A DNA stretch of 64,000 bases from Brevibacterium linens ATCC 9172. GTDB lineage: Bacteria; Actinomycetota; Actinomycetes; Actinomycetales; Brevibacteriaceae. This document shows, piece by piece, positions 7,001 to 17,861 of the stretch. The stretch is from the NCBI RefSeq assembly GCF_900169165.1, contig NZ_FXYY01000001.1:124001-188000 (forward strand). The letters are read 5' to 3'. The notes below the pieces were generated by a model that was given only the letters and a program-made list of their open reading frames with translations, made no database searches and was not told where the DNA came from. Numbering within the stretch: the stretch's first letter is position 1; each line of letters opens with the position of its first letter. Both the position numbers and the translations under genes were made by a program.

Positions 7001-9010
7001 GTGGCCAGCAGTTTTTCTGATGCCGTCAAAAGACTACTCGTTGGACGGCCCTTCCGCAGTGAGGACAGGCGTGCGCCTGCGCTGAAGAAGCGCATCGCGA
7101 TGCCCGTCTTCGCCTCCGACATGCTCTCATCGGTGGCCTATGCGCCCGATGAGATCCTGCTGGCACTGTCACTGACCTCACTCGTGGCCCTGACCGTGGC
7201 CCCCTGGATCGGTGTGGCCGTCGGCATCGTCATCCTCGTGATCGTCGCCTGCTACCGCATCAACGTGCGTGCCTATCCCTCCGGCGGGGGCGACTACGAG
7301 GTGGCCTCGAAGAATCTCGGCTCCGGGGCCGGTCTCGTGGTGGCCGCGGCTCTCCTCGTCGACTACGTGCTCACCCTGGCTGTGTCGATGACGGTCTTCG
7401 CCGCCTATATCACCACTGCCTTCCCGATGCTCGCGCCCTACCGTGTGCCCGTGGCCATCGTCGGCATCCTGCTCATCTGCTTCGCCGGTCTGCGCGGCTC
7501 ACGAGCCACTCCGATGCTGCTGGCCGTGCCGACCTACCTGTTCCTGGGCGCGGTGTTCCTGACGATGTCGGTCGGTCTCATCCGGGTCGGACTCGGCGAC
7601 ACCCCGCACGCCGAGACCGCGGACTACACGGTCGTGCACAGCAATATCGGCGATCAGGCGACTCTCGGCCTGGCCACCGTCCTCATCGTCCTCCGCGCCT
7701 TCTCCTCCGGAGCAGTCGCCCTGGCCGGAGTGCAGACCGTGGCCACAGCGGTACCGGCATTCAAGAAGCCGCGCGGCAAGAATGCCGGCAACACCCTGCT
7801 GCTGTCGGGACTGCTCGCGGCTCTCATGCTCACGGGGCTGACCTATCTGGCATCGGTCACCGGCATCAAATACGTCGACGACCCGCATATCTACCTCGTC
7901 CGCGCAGACGGCAGCCCGGTCAGCGCCGAATACGAACAGGAACCCGTCCTCGCGCAGCTCGCACACGCGATCTTCGACAACGCGCCGGCGATGTTCTTCA
8001 TCGTCGTGCTCATCACCGCGCTCGTGCTCATCGCTGCGGCGAACACCGCAGTCGAGGGCTTCCCCGGACTGGCCTCCCGACTGGCCCGCGACGAATTCCT
8101 GCCGCGGCAGCTGGCGACGAAGGGCGACCGCCTCACCTTCTCCAACGGCATCCTGCTGCTGGCCGCAGCCGCGATCGTCCTCGTCATCGCCACCTCCGCC
8201 TCGGCGACGGTGCTCATCCAGCTCTACCTCGTCGGAGTCTTCGTCAGCTTCGTCCTCGGCCAAGCGGGAATGGTCCTGCACTGGCGCAAACGCCTGCGCC
8301 TGGTCATCGACTCGAAGACCCGGATGCGGATGCATGTCAACCGGGTCGTCAACGCCGTCGGCTGTGTGCTCGCCGCCGGTGTCCTCATCGTCGTCATCGT
8401 CTCGAAGTTCCTCGCCGGAGCCTGGCTGGCCGTCGCCGCCATGGCCGGGCTCTACCTCGTCATGGGGGCCATCCACCGTCACTATTCGCGAGTGGCCCGC
8501 GAGCTCGCCCCCGATGCGGATGTGAACTCACGGACGATCCCGTCGAACACCCACGCCATCGTCGTCGTCAGCGAAATCGACAAACCGACGATGCGGGCCC
8601 TGTCCTACGCGCGAGTGACCCGGTCGAGCCAGCTCGAAGCCGTCACCGTGGCCGTGGACGAAGAGGCCGCGGCCGGTCTGCAGAAGAGGTGGAACGAGAT
8701 GGAGCTGCCGGTGCCGCTGACCGTGCTCGGCTCGCCGTACCGCGAACTCGTCCGCCCGATGCTCGCCCATATCCTCGCCATCCGCCGCAGATCGCCCAGA
8801 GACCTCGTCATCGTCTACATCCCGCAGTTCGTCGTCGGCCGCTGGTGGGAGCACATCCTGCACAACCAGGTGGCTCTCAAACTGCGCACCCGACTGCTGC
8901 TGGTGCCCAACGTCGTCGTGGTCTCCGTGCCCTGGCGATTGAAATCCTTCTCCCGACAGTACGGCGGAGACGGCCCCGACGCCGACACCCAGCTGTACAG
9001 ACAGGCATAG
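7001..9010 (+). CDS. APC superfamily amino-acid/K+ permease
   Basis: 669 aa. About 12 hydrophobic helices over residues 40-500, starting with the conserved APC segment MLSSVAYAPDEILLAL and YPSGGGDYEVA, then a hydrophilic C-terminal domain of about 170 residues. The homologue in M. tuberculosis (Rv2690c) is also next to the two TrkA proteins. The substrate cannot be read from sequence; the C-terminal domain and the trk neighbours leave K+ or a K+-coupled solute possible. GTG 7001 is chosen: TACCAT at 6987-6992 would give a transcript starting two bases before it. The open frame from 6668 is antisense to trk and rejected. Confidence 0.85.
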   Translation: MASSFSDAVKRLLVGRPFRSEDRRAPALKKRIAMPVFASDMLSSVAYAPDEILLALSLTSLVALTVAPWIGVAVGIVILVIVACYRINVRAYPSGGGDYEVASKNLGSGAGLVVAAALLVDYVLTLAVSMTVFAAYITTAFPMLAPYRVPVAIVGILLICFAGLRGSRATPMLLAVPTYLFLGAVFLTMSVGLIRVGLGDTPHAETADYTVVHSNIGDQATLGLATVLIVLRAFSSGAVALAGVQTVATAVPAFKKPRGKNAGNTLLLSGLLAALMLTGLTYLASVTGIKYVDDPHIYLVRADGSPVSAEYEQEPVLAQLAHAIFDNAPAMFFIVVLITALVLIAAANTAVEGFPGLASRLARDEFLPRQLATKGDRLTFSNGILLLAAAAIVLVIATSASATVLIQLYLVGVFVSFVLGQAGMVLHWRKRLRLVIDSKTRMRMHVNRVVNAVGCVLAAGVLIVVIVSKFLAGAWLAVAAMAGLYLVMGAIHRHYSRVARELAPDADVNSRTIPSNTHAIVVVSEIDKPTMRALSYARVTRSSQLEAVTVAVDEEAAAGLQKRWNEMELPVPLTVLGSPYRELVRPMLAHILAIRRRSPRDLVIVYIPQFVVGRWWEHILHNQVALKLRTRLLLVPNVVVVSVPWRLKSFSRQYGGDGPDADTQLYRQA

Positions 9011-9017
9011 AACACGC

Positions 9018-10403
9018 ATGAGCGACACCTCGGTTCCCGCCCGGGAACTCACCCTCGACATCGAGGCACCGGCGGCCGGCGGCGCCACCATCGCCCGACA
9101 CGACGGCCAGGTCGTCTTCGTCACCGGAGCCCTGCCCGGTGAGAAGGTCCGAGTCCGCACCGAGGCGGGACCGCCCGCCCGATTCCTCCGCGCGACCGTC
9201 ACCGAGGTGGTCGAGGCCTCTGCCCATCGCGTGCCCGACCGTCGCCTCGACTATGTCTCCACCGGACCGGCCGACGGCTCCGGTGCGGGATCCGCTGGCG
9301 GCAACGGTGGACGGCCCGTGCCGGGGCCGGCCGGATTCGGCGGCATGGAATTCGCCCATGTCGACCTCGCCCACTCCCGCACTCTCAAAGCCGAGGTGCT
9401 TCGTGACCAGCTCAAGCGCATCGGCCACATCGACGCCGACCCCGAGGTGCTGCCCGCGCCGGGCGAGACCGACGGCACCGACTGGCGCACACGTGTGCAG
9501 CTGGCCGTCGACGATGCCGGCCGGGCCGGAATGCTCGCCCCCAGATCCCACGAGGTCATCCCCGTGACCACGCCGCCCCTGGCCGCCGGGCCCCTGCACG
9601 AGCTCGACATCGCGGGGCTGCGTGCGCCGGGGGTGCGCCGGCTCGAATTCGCGTGGGCCGGTGACCGCGGTGCGCTCATCGTCCGCGGTCGGCCCACCGC
9701 GCAGGTCCTCGACGCAATCGAAGCCTGGTTGCCGACCTCCTTCTCACTCCTCGCCGAGGCGGCCGAACCGGAGAACGGCCGTGGCCGTGGCCGCGGTGGC
9801 CGTCCCCATGGGCGCAGGCGCGCCCAAGCGTCTGCGCGTCCGCTGCGAGTCCTCCGCGGTGAGCCCACCCTGACCGAAACGGTCGACGGTCGTGACTTCG
9901 CCGTCGGCGCAGACGGCTTCTGGCAGGTCCACCGGAGCGCGGCCGCACTGCTCAGCTCGGAGGTCGTCACAGCACTGCCTGCCGATGTCGATGCGATCAC
10001 CGACCTCTACTGCGGGGTCGGACTCCTCGGCATTGCTGCGGCCCGGGCCACCGGTGCACCCCTGTTCGGGGTCGAAGGGGTGGAGGCGGCCATCGCGCAT
10101 GCGCGCGAGAACGCCGCCGATCTCGAGGCCCGCTTCCTCGCGCTCGGCGTCGACCGGGCCCGACTGCCCGATTCGGACGTGATCATCCTCGACCCGCCGC
10201 GGGCGGGCGCCGGGAGGAAGGTCGCCTCGGCGATCATCGAATCCTCCGCCCGCACCGTCGTCTACGTCTCCTGCGACCCGGCCACGCTGGCCCGGGATCT
10301 CGCGGCTCTCACGGATGGGGGATTCGCGATCGAGAGCCTCACCGGATTCGACCTCTTCCCGCTGACCGCGCACCTGGAGACCGTCACAGTCCTCAGGCGG
10401 TGA
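9018..10403 (+). CDS. TRAM-domain SAM-dependent RNA methyltransferase (TrmA/RlmD family)
   Basis: 461 aa. N-terminal TRAM RNA-binding domain (LTLDIEAPAAGGATIARHDG), then the methyltransferase core with DLYCGVGLLGIA (SAM site), IILDPPRAG and the nucleophile region VSCDPATLARDL. It should make 5-methyluridine in rRNA or tRNA. The four-cysteine Fe-S motif of RlmD/TrmA is missing; where CGGC-x2-QH would stand the sequence reads GMEFAHVD. Two Gly/Arg-rich inserts occur near residues 80-105 and 250-275. It follows the APC gene by 8 bases and is probably cotranscribed. The exact target base is unknown. Confidence 0.88.
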   Translation: MSDTSVPARELTLDIEAPAAGGATIARHDGQVVFVTGALPGEKVRVRTEAGPPARFLRATVTEVVEASAHRVPDRRLDYVSTGPADGSGAGSAGGNGGRPVPGPAGFGGMEFAHVDLAHSRTLKAEVLRDQLKRIGHIDADPEVLPAPGETDGTDWRTRVQLAVDDAGRAGMLAPRSHEVIPVTTPPLAAGPLHELDIAGLRAPGVRRLEFAWAGDRGALIVRGRPTAQVLDAIEAWLPTSFSLLAEAAEPENGRGRGRGGRPHGRRRAQASARPLRVLRGEPTLTETVDGRDFAVGADGFWQVHRSAAALLSSEVVTALPADVDAITDLYCGVGLLGIAAARATGAPLFGVEGVEAAIAHARENAADLEARFLALGVDRARLPDSDVIILDPPRAGAGRKVASAIIESSARTVVYVSCDPATLARDLAALTDGGFAIESLTGFDLFPLTAHLETVTVLRR

Positions 10404-10437
10404 CCGGGCGGCGATCTCAGGCGGTGACCGGGCGGCG
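10392..10437. repeat. 22-bp direct repeat spanning both stop codons of a convergent gene pair
   Basis: The same 22 bases (starting CTCAGGCGGTGACCGGGCGG) occur at 10392-10413 and 10416-10437. The first copy supplies the last codons and TGA of the methyltransferase; the second, read on the other strand, supplies the last codons and stop of the small membrane protein. Confidence 0.9.
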
Positions 10438-10611
10438 GGGGAGGAGGACGAGCGCAATGAGGGCGATGAACGTCGTGAGGAAGCCCCACAGCCCCCACCA
10501 GCCGCCCGACCGGCCCTTCTCCTTCGCGAACGAGCTGCAGACGACGGCGAAGATGATGCCGACGAGCAGTGCGCCGAAACCGAATCCGGCGCCTAGGGTG
10601 AACGGGTCCAT
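10417..10611 (-). CDS. Small two-helix membrane protein, unknown
   Basis: 64 aa, starting MDPFTLGAGFGFGALLVGII. Two hydrophobic segments (about residues 6-25 and 36-55) are linked by a short basic loop KEKGRSGGWWG, a common layout of small actinobacterial membrane proteins. AGGAG six bases before the ATG at 10609-10611 fixes the start; the longer open frame to 10665 lacks a ribosome site. No function recognised. Confidence 0.7.
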   Translation of the reverse strand: MDPFTLGAGFGFGALLVGIIFAVVCSSFAKEKGRSGGWWGLWGFLTTFIALIALVLLPRRPVTA

Positions 10612-10790
10612 GAGAACTCCTCGGTGGTGACACGCTGGTGCGATGCGTTCGACTGTGCGTCTCACGCTAGGCCGTCAGGCCCGGCCGCGGCCCTGGTGAT
10701 GCCCGCACGAGGACGTGCGGAAAACCCGATCGACGGGCGCCGTTCGTCCGTGTGCCATGGTGGTCAAAGCCCCTCAAATACGATAGAATT

Positions 10791-10808
10791 TATCTTGACG
10801 TCAAGATA
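10791..10808. promoter_or_regulatory. 18-bp perfect palindrome in the aconitase promoter
   Basis: TATCTTGACGTCAAGATA is an exact inverted repeat. Its centre contains TTGACG (10795-10800), which could be a -35 hexamer, so a bound dimeric regulator would block the promoter. It is about 110 bases before the acnA ATG in an otherwise AT-rich patch (10770-10825) of a 308-base intergenic region. The regulator is not known; TetR- or GntR-type control of aconitase is usual in actinobacteria. Confidence 0.65.
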
Positions 10809-10919
10809 CTTTTGGAAACATATGTGTCGCGTAAATCGGTGCGCGATGCAAGGGTGCGACCGTCGAGTCGGACGGGCCCGGTTTCGTGGATGAGTATCGG
10901 ATGAAACAGGAGAATCACG

Positions 10920-13604
<2,685 letters not shown>

Positions 13605-13682
13605 TCACAGGAGACGCCGAGGCGCTGTGAGTCCCCGACTCGCGGCAGTCGGTCCGCGCTGAGGCGCTGAACCGGAACACTT

Positions 13683-13716
13683 CGAAGGCCGGTGGGATAC
13701 GTCCCACCGGCCTTCG
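13683..13716 (+). terminator. Terminator of acnA, 15-bp stem
   Basis: CGAAGGCCGGTGGGA (13683-13697) pairs exactly with 13702-13716 round a TACG loop. The 301-base gap between acnA and dxs otherwise holds only the dxs promoter region and the mini-ORF at 13864. Confidence 0.85.
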
Positions 13717-13850
13717 TCGTCCCCGGATGCATCGAGCCTGCCGTTCGCTCGACACCCGGCACCGTCCGCGGGAATCCGTGCGCTGGTGGTCGGCCGCCTC
13801 GGCGAGGGTCGGCACGCGCCCAATGGGGTGAGCGACGCGCCTGTGAGCGA

Positions 13851-13887
13851 TAGGATGGGGCGAATGGAATCTGTCCGCCGACGATGA
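13851..13887 (+). promoter_or_regulatory. dxs promoter with leaderless 7-codon upstream ORF
   Basis: TAGGAT at 13851-13856 looks like a -10. The first ATG downstream (13864) is 7 bases after it and opens a 7-codon ORF (MESVRRR, stop 13885-13887) that ends 18 bases before the dxs ATG. It could be a translated upstream ORF tuning dxs, or chance. Confidence 0.4.
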
Positions 13888-13905
13888 CGTCAGAACTGAG
13901 GCCGC

Positions 13906-15846
13906 ATGACCTTTCTCGAATCCCTCGGCTCGCCGGCCGATCTGCGTCGACTCGACGCGTCGGAATGCGACGTGCTGGCCAAAGAGATCCGCGACTACCT
14001 CATCACGACCGTGTCCGGCACGGGCGGGCATCTGGGCCCCAACCTCGGCGTCGTCGAACTGACCATGGGCATCCACCGCACCTTCGACTCGCCGCGCGAC
14101 ACCATCATCTTCGACGTCGGCCACCAGACATATGTGCACAAGCTGCTCACCGGCCGCCGGGAGGAATTCGCCACCCTGCGGCAGCGTGACGGACTCTCCG
14201 GCTATCCGAGCCGGTCCGAGAGCGATCATGACGTCGTCGAGAACTCCCACGCCTCGGCCTCGCTGTCCTGGGCCGACGGCATCGCCAAGGCCCGTCAGCT
14301 GAAGGGTGAGGACGACCGCCACGTCGTCGCCGTCATCGGCGACGGAGCCCTGACCGGGGGAATGGCTTGGGAAGCGCTCAACACCATCGCCGCCGACACC
14401 TCCACCCCGCCGAGGCGGCTGGTCATCATCGTCAACGACAACGGCCGCTCCTATGCCCCGACCGTCGGTGGATTCGCCGCCCACCTCGACGAACTGCGCA
14501 CCACCTCGAGCTACGAGAGGCTCCTGACCTGGGGCAAGGAGACACTGCGCCAATCCGGTCGACCCGGCCGCGCCGCCTACAGTGCCATCCACGGCGTCAA
14601 ACGTGGGCTCAAGGACATGGTCAGCCCACCCGAGACCGGCATGTTCGACGAACTCGGCATCAAATACCTGGGCCCCGTCGACGGACACGATCAGTCCTCG
14701 GTCGACAAGGCCCTCCAGCTGGCCAAGCAGTTCGACGGCGGTCCCATCATCGTCCACATGATCACGCAGAAGGGCCACGGATTCGACCCGGCCCTCAACG
14801 ATGACGCCGACCAATTCCACTCCGTCGGCGTCATCGACCCCGTCACCGGGAGATCGACACCGTCGAAATCGACATCATGGACCTCCGTGTTCGGCACCGA
14901 GATCTGCGAACTCGCCGAAGAGCGCGAGGACATCGTCGCCATCACCGCGGCCATGCTCCTGCCCGTGGGACTGGCGAAATTCGCCGAAGAGTTTCCCGAC
15001 CGCGTCTTCGACGTCGGCATCGCCGAACAGCATGCGGTCGCCTCCGCCGCAGGCCTGTCCTACGGCGGACTCCACCCCGTCGTGTGCATCTACTCCACGT
15101 TCCTCTCCCGCGCCTTCGACCAGGTGCTCATGGACGTCGCCCTCCACCGCCAGGGCGTGACCTTCGTCCTCGACCGCGCCGGAATCACCGGCCCCGACGG
15201 AGCCAGCCACCACGGAATCTGGGACATCGCGATGCTGCGCGTCGTCCCCGGACTGCGCCTGGCCGCACCCCGCGACGCCGCCCGGCTGACCGAAGAGCTG
15301 CGCGAAGCCGTCACCGTCTCGGATGCCCCGACCGTGGTGAGATTTCCCCGCGGCAGCGTCGGGGCCGACATCCCCGCGCTGAGGCGGCTCGACGACGGCG
15401 TCGACATCCTCCGTGAAGAGCCGGCCGGGTCGAGGCCCCATGTGCTCATCGTCTCCGTCGGACCCTTCGCCACGTTGGCCGGGGACGTCGCCGACCGTCT
15501 GGGCGAGCAGGGACTGAGCGCGACGATCATCGATCCCAGATGGGTGCTGCCCGTGCCCGGATCCGTCGTCGACCTCGCCGCCGACCACAGCCTCGTGGCG
15601 GTCATCGAAGACGGGGTGAAGATCGGCGGTGTGGGTTCGCAGATCCAGCACGACCTGCGCGACGCCGATTCGCGGATCGGGGTGCTCGAGCTCGGCGTGC
15701 CCGATGAGTTCCTGCCGCAGGGAACACGCGACGAGATCCTCACCGAGGTGGGCCTCGACGTCGACACGATCGTGGCCGATATTCTCAGGGCCCTGCCCGC
15801 CGAGGTGGCCGATCGAGCCGACCAGAGTTCCCGCCGCGCGGTGTGA
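13906..15846 (+). CDS. dxs: 1-deoxy-D-xylulose-5-phosphate synthase
   Basis: 646 aa, full family length. It is the first enzyme of the MEP isoprenoid pathway, condensing pyruvate and glyceraldehyde-3-phosphate with thiamine diphosphate. The TPP motif GDGALTGGMAWEALN is at about residues 145-159; VDGHD, ITQKGHG and DRAGITGPDGASHHG follow in the usual order. Start ATG 13906 has only a weak GAGG site; a 7-codon upstream ORF ends 18 bases before it. Convergent with rnd. Its product feeds the prenyl-chain enzyme UppS encoded at 36276. Confidence 0.97.
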   Translation: MTFLESLGSPADLRRLDASECDVLAKEIRDYLITTVSGTGGHLGPNLGVVELTMGIHRTFDSPRDTIIFDVGHQTYVHKLLTGRREEFATLRQRDGLSGYPSRSESDHDVVENSHASASLSWADGIAKARQLKGEDDRHVVAVIGDGALTGGMAWEALNTIAADTSTPPRRLVIIVNDNGRSYAPTVGGFAAHLDELRTTSSYERLLTWGKETLRQSGRPGRAAYSAIHGVKRGLKDMVSPPETGMFDELGIKYLGPVDGHDQSSVDKALQLAKQFDGGPIIVHMITQKGHGFDPALNDDADQFHSVGVIDPVTGRSTPSKSTSWTSVFGTEICELAEEREDIVAITAAMLLPVGLAKFAEEFPDRVFDVGIAEQHAVASAAGLSYGGLHPVVCIYSTFLSRAFDQVLMDVALHRQGVTFVLDRAGITGPDGASHHGIWDIAMLRVVPGLRLAAPRDAARLTEELREAVTVSDAPTVVRFPRGSVGADIPALRRLDDGVDILREEPAGSRPHVLIVSVGPFATLAGDVADRLGEQGLSATIIDPRWVLPVPGSVVDLAADHSLVAVIEDGVKIGGVGSQIQHDLRDADSRIGVLELGVPDEFLPQGTRDEILTEVGLDVDTIVADILRALPAEVADRADQSSRRAV

Positions 15847-15876
15847 GTCCATGCCCTCAGGGGCGACGGAGGCCCG

Positions 15877-15902
15877 ACGCTCGACCCGCGGAACTTGAGC
15901 GT
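15877..15902. terminator. Weak hairpin between dxs and rnd
   Basis: ACGCTCGA (15877-15884) pairs with TTGAGCGT (15895-15902) with one G-T pair and a 10-base loop. It is the only structure in the 60-base convergent gap. Confidence 0.4.
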
Positions 15903-15906
15903 GAGT

Positions 15907-17079
15907 TCAGGACTGGGGGAGTCCGGCCAAGGCCTTCTGCAGCACGGGAGCACTGAGCTCGACCTGCCAGGGCCGTGCCCCCGCCTCGGCGAGGTAATCC
16001 TCGACATCGACGTTCGACTCCGCAGCCAGCGATTTCACGATTGCCGGCTGGAGGAGAATATCGTGGGGGATGGTCAGCTCCTCGGAGAGCTGTGACATCT
16101 CGGACTTGAGAGCGGCCACCCGCTCCTTGAGTTCCGCTGGATTGAACTCGCTGCGCTTCGACCGTCCGCGCTCTGACCGTCCCGGCAGCTCGTCGGCGCC
16201 CAACCGGGATGCCTTGCGGTAGGCACGGAAGAGTCGGGCCGCCTGGGCGCGGGAGAGCCTGCGCCGCTGAGCCAGGATGTCATCGCTGGACTTCACCCCT
16301 GACTGAGCGAGGGCGACGAGCTCACGGTCGCGCAGGATCTTCGTGGGAGCCAGATCGGCCTCACGCGCCATGGAATCCCGGGCCTGCCAGAGCTCACGGA
16401 CCCGGGCGATGTCGCGGCGTGACCTGATCTTCGACAGTCCGTGCGTGCGTCGCCACGGCTCATCGAAATGCTTCGGCGTGAAATCGAGCAGGTGGGTGAA
16501 CTCCTGCTGCGCAAACTCCCACCGGTCGGAGTCGAGAAGCTGCTGGTGGAGGATATCGCGGATCGGCAGGAGCACTTCGACGTCGAGGGCGGCATAGTTC
16601 AGCCACTCCTTCGGCAGCGGACGTGTCGACCAATCGGCGGCCGAATGCTCCTTCGCCAGCCGCACACCCAGGGTGCGTTCGGCGACCGCGGCCAGACCGA
16701 ACTTCTCCCACCCGAGCAGCCTCGCGGCCAGTTCGGTGTCGAACAGAGCGGCCGGGCGCATCCCGCGCTCCTGCAGGCACGGCAGGTCCTGCGTCACCGA
16801 ATGGATGACCCACTCATCGGTTCCGAGGGCCGGGTTGAGGCCGCTGAGATCCCCGAGCGTCTCGGAATCGAGGAGGAAGGTGCCCGCACCCTCACGGCGC
16901 AGCTGAACGAGGAACGCGCGCTGACCGTATCTGATCCCGGACGCGCGTTCGGCATCGATGGCGACGGGACCCTGACCGGCGGCCAGACCGGCGATCGAGG
17001 AGGAGAGGTCCTCTGGGGTGTCGACGACGTCGGGAATGCCGTTCGCGGGTGTTTCCAAAAGCGGTAGTTCAGTTGTCAT
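15907..17079 (-). CDS. rnd: Ribonuclease D
   Basis: 390 aa. The DEDD 3'-5' exonuclease domain (about residues 20-205) has the first acidic pair in VAIDAERASG, a DTELAARLL motif and the YAALDVEVLLPI motif; an HRDC domain follows at about residues 215-295. RNase D trims tRNA and other stable RNA 3' ends. The C-terminal 90 residues are a lineage-specific helical tail. Its start overlaps the DUF3000 stop by 4 bases, so the two are coupled, as in Rv2680-Rv2681. Confidence 0.93.
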   Translation of the reverse strand: MTTELPLLETPANGIPDVVDTPEDLSSSIAGLAAGQGPVAIDAERASGIRYGQRAFLVQLRREGAGTFLLDSETLGDLSGLNPALGTDEWVIHSVTQDLPCLQERGMRPAALFDTELAARLLGWEKFGLAAVAERTLGVRLAKEHSAADWSTRPLPKEWLNYAALDVEVLLPIRDILHQQLLDSDRWEFAQQEFTHLLDFTPKHFDEPWRRTHGLSKIRSRRDIARVRELWQARDSMAREADLAPTKILRDRELVALAQSGVKSSDDILAQRRRLSRAQAARLFRAYRKASRLGADELPGRSERGRSKRSEFNPAELKERVAALKSEMSQLSEELTIPHDILLQPAIVKSLAAESNVDVEDYLAEAGARPWQVELSAPVLQKALAGLPQS

Positions 17080-17699
17080 CGACGGCGCCCGGGCAGGGCT
17101 GTGACTCCTTCAGGAAGTGGTGGCAGTCCGGCGACTGTGCTGAGCAGATCGATCCAGGCCTCGAAGTGATTGCCGATCAGATCCGGCTCGTCAATCACGG
17201 GTGTCCATGAGGCGCGCAGCTCCAAGTCTATCGTGGCCGGGCGATCGGCCAAGGTGCCGAAGCTCTCGGACAGCACCCGAGTGGTCGTCCCACCGGCGGC
17301 GAGCACCTGGCAGTCGTTGGCGTCGAGGGCATCTTCGAGCCAGCTCCACGCGACGTGCCCGAGCATCGTCTCATTGCCGAGTTCGTGTTCGAGCTCGGCG
17401 CGGATATAGGAGACCACCCTGAACGACCCTTCCCATTCCTCCGGGGCGGCGGGATCGAAGAGGACGACGATGCGGCCGGTCGCGAGTTCGTCGATGGTCT
17501 CGCCGCTGGCCCGCAGGAACGTCTCATCGGCGCTGACCTCGGCCCCGAGAGCATAGGAGTAGGGGGCCAGTCTGGCCGGAGCGGGAATCTCGGAGATCGA
17601 CACGTTGTTCGTGCTGCGCGCCTGACGCAGCACCGACGTCACGGCGGAGAACTCCGCCGGAATGCGATTGAGAGGTGAGGTATTGACCACAGTCGCCAC
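17076..17699 (-). CDS. DUF3000 family protein
   Basis: 207 aa, soluble, mixed alpha/beta, with the DUF3000 landmarks RLAPYSYALGAEV, GRIVVLFDP and GHVAWSWLEDAL. Found only in actinobacteria and nearly always upstream of rnd and next to hemE. Function unknown. Starts at GTG 17697-17699, and its end overlaps rnd by 4 bases. Divergent from hemE with a 159-base gap. Confidence 0.88.
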   Translation of the reverse strand: MATVVNTSPLNRIPAEFSAVTSVLRQARSTNNVSISEIPAPARLAPYSYALGAEVSADETFLRASGETIDELATGRIVVLFDPAAPEEWEGSFRVVSYIRAELEHELGNETMLGHVAWSWLEDALDANDCQVLAAGGTTTRVLSESFGTLADRPATIDLELRASWTPVIDEPDLIGNHFEAWIDLLSTVAGLPPLPEGVTALPGRRR

Positions 17700-17846
17700 G
17701 ATAGATCAGCCATGCGGGCAGGGGAATCATCCACGCCGAGGCGGCCGGGGACAATCCGTCGGCCCGTGTCCTCGGCCGCATGCTGAGACGGCAAGACGAG
17801 CCGTCTTGAAACCGCAGCCGAGTGGGCATGAGCGATCGAAGAATGG

Positions 17847-17861
17847 GAAGATGACCCCATG
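17847..17861 (+). promoter_or_regulatory. -10 element and leaderless ATG of hemE
   Basis: GAAGAT at 17847-17852 ends exactly six bases before ATG 17859, the spacing expected if transcription starts on the A of the ATG. No Shine-Dalgarno is visible. Confidence 0.5.
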
